Source: Bacillota bacterium | GTDB lineage: Bacteria > Bacillota_E > Sulfobacillia > Sulfobacillales > Sulfobacillaceae | Direction of reading: 5' to 3' | Assembly: GCA_021802375.1 (NCBI GenBank) | Contig: JAKAAL010000292.1 | Location: forward strand, 1 to 6,037 | Length of the DNA stretch: 6,037 bases | Part shown: in pieces, positions 5,865-6,037 of the stretch | Layout: every line of letters starts with the position of its first letter | Numbering within the stretch: position 1 is the stretch's first letter | Program-made: the position numbers and the translations under genes | The notes under the pieces: model-generated | Told to the model about the DNA's origin: nothing | Databases searched by the model: none | The model's input: the letters and a program-made list of their open reading frames with translations, nothing else

Positions 5865-6037
5865 GTGCAATCCATGGTTGGAATTTTCTGTTATTCGGTC
5901 CGAACCATCCTTTGCAATGATCGGAGACCCATGTTGGAATAGACGGTTGGTGCTCGACGGTTTGCGCCCTCCACAAGTTGGAAAGTCCGTCGAAGGCGAA
6001 CTAGTCCATAGAGGGTGTAAAAAGCGCGAAATCCTTC
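5857..6037 (+). CDS. Unrecognised open reading frame, 3'-truncated by the window edge
   Basis: An ATG at 5857 overlaps the M55 stop by eight bases (ATGGCTGA) and the frame stays open for 60 codons to the window end. The encoded start is MAECNPWLEFSVIRSEPSFA, followed by a mixed stretch with VLDGLRPPQVGKSVEGELVH. It has three cysteines and two tryptophans, and no signal peptide or membrane segment. I do not recognise a family. The overlap arrangement matches the coupling seen elsewhere in this operon and supports a real downstream gene, but there is no clear ribosome binding site. Its last codons lie in the inverted repeat, which on the other strand reads in the M55 frame. The frame may therefore be accidental or run across a misjoined end. 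Confidence 0.35.
   Translation, partial: MAECNPWLEFSVIRSEPSFAMIGDPCWNRRLVLDGLRPPQVGKSVEGELVHRGCKKREIL
5891..6037 (-). CDS. Possible 3' end of a convergent M55 paralogue (alternative reading of the right edge)
   Basis: Read on the minus strand from the window edge, the inverted repeat gives EGFRAFYT in the same frame as the M55 gene. The frame then stays open for 40 more codons, beginning LYGLVRLRRTFQ, to a TAA at 5891-5893. The first residues after the repeat (T-L-Y-G-L-V against T-V-M-A-L-T) have a similar hydrophobic pattern, as two related C-terminal helices might. However, the tail is about 30 residues longer than M55 proteins normally have and is not recognisable. It conflicts with the plus-strand frame at 5857-6037, so at most one is real. 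An artefactual inverted join would also produce this reading. Confidence 0.2.
   Translation of the reverse strand, partial: EGFRAFYTLYGLVRLRRTFQLVEGANRRAPTVYSNMGLRSLQRMVRTE
6014..6037 (-). repeat. Right arm of the 24-base exact inverted repeat (ends at window edge)
   Basis: Exact reverse complement of 5802-5825, separated from it by 188 bases. Because the arm reaches the last base of the window, the repeat could be longer than 24 bases; only its inner boundary, at 6013/6014, is visible. Confidence 0.97.

Noticed and set aside
5893..5903. TTCGGTCCGAA palindrome
   Set aside because: Only five bases per arm with a one-base centre and no T-run; it cannot form a terminator hairpin and is expected by chance.
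5954..5993. Seven-base stem (TCGACGG / CCGTCGA) with a 26-base loop
   Set aside because: The loop is long, no T-tract follows and the stem is short; not convincing as a terminator or regulatory RNA.

Overview
This window reads as part of one plus-strand operon for propionyl-CoA/methylmalonyl-CoA conversion, followed by two putative amidohydrolase genes. It comes from a bacterium of moderate GC content (roughly 50%). Strong AGGAGG-type ribosome binding sites, a B12-dependent mutase without its own B12 domain, and a separate small biotin carrier fit a Firmicutes-like lineage; thermophilic or acidophilic groups such as Sulfobacillus or Alicyclobacillus are possible. That assignment is inference, because no rRNA or other phylogenetic marker is present.

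Layout: (1) positions 14-1237, the C-terminal ~407 residues of the catalytic subunit of methylmalonyl-CoA mutase, cut by the left edge and with a probable frame break at about position 13; (2) 1252-1659, methylmalonyl-CoA epimerase; (3) 1652-3199, biotin-dependent carboxyltransferase (MmdA/PccB type), overlapping the epimerase by 8 bases; (4) 3196-3363, a 55-residue protein coupled by ATGA overlap that resembles the tiny epsilon subunit of methylmalonyl-CoA decarboxylase; (5) 3390-3782, biotin carboxyl carrier protein; (6) 3748-5019, a PIG-L/LmbE deacetylase with a ~135-residue C-terminal extension, overlapping the carrier gene by 35 bases; (7) 5031-5864, a DppA-type M55 D-aminopeptidase; (8) 5857 to the right edge, an unrecognised open frame that overlaps the M55 stop codon.

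Genes 1-5 form a module: the carboxyltransferase, carrier and small subunit interconvert propionyl-CoA and (S)-methylmalonyl-CoA, the epimerase makes the (R) form, and the mutase converts it to succinyl-CoA. The B12-binding mutase subunit, the biotin carboxylase (if this is a carboxylase) and the membrane pump subunit (if it is a decarboxylase) are not in the window. The PIG-L and M55 genes follow with no gap that could hold a terminator. They suggest deacetylation of an N-acetyl sugar and cleavage of D-amino-acid peptides, possibly turnover of cell-wall fragments, but their link to propionate metabolism is unexplained.

The most striking unexplained signal is at the right edge. The last 24 bases are an exact reverse complement of 24 bases inside the 3' end of the M55 gene, and the repeat may continue past the window. 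This is either a convergent, partly identical M55 paralogue or an inverted chimeric join. Together with the frame break at the left edge, it suggests the window may be a whole contig with unreliable ends. No RNA gene, CRISPR array, insertion sequence or convincing terminator was seen.
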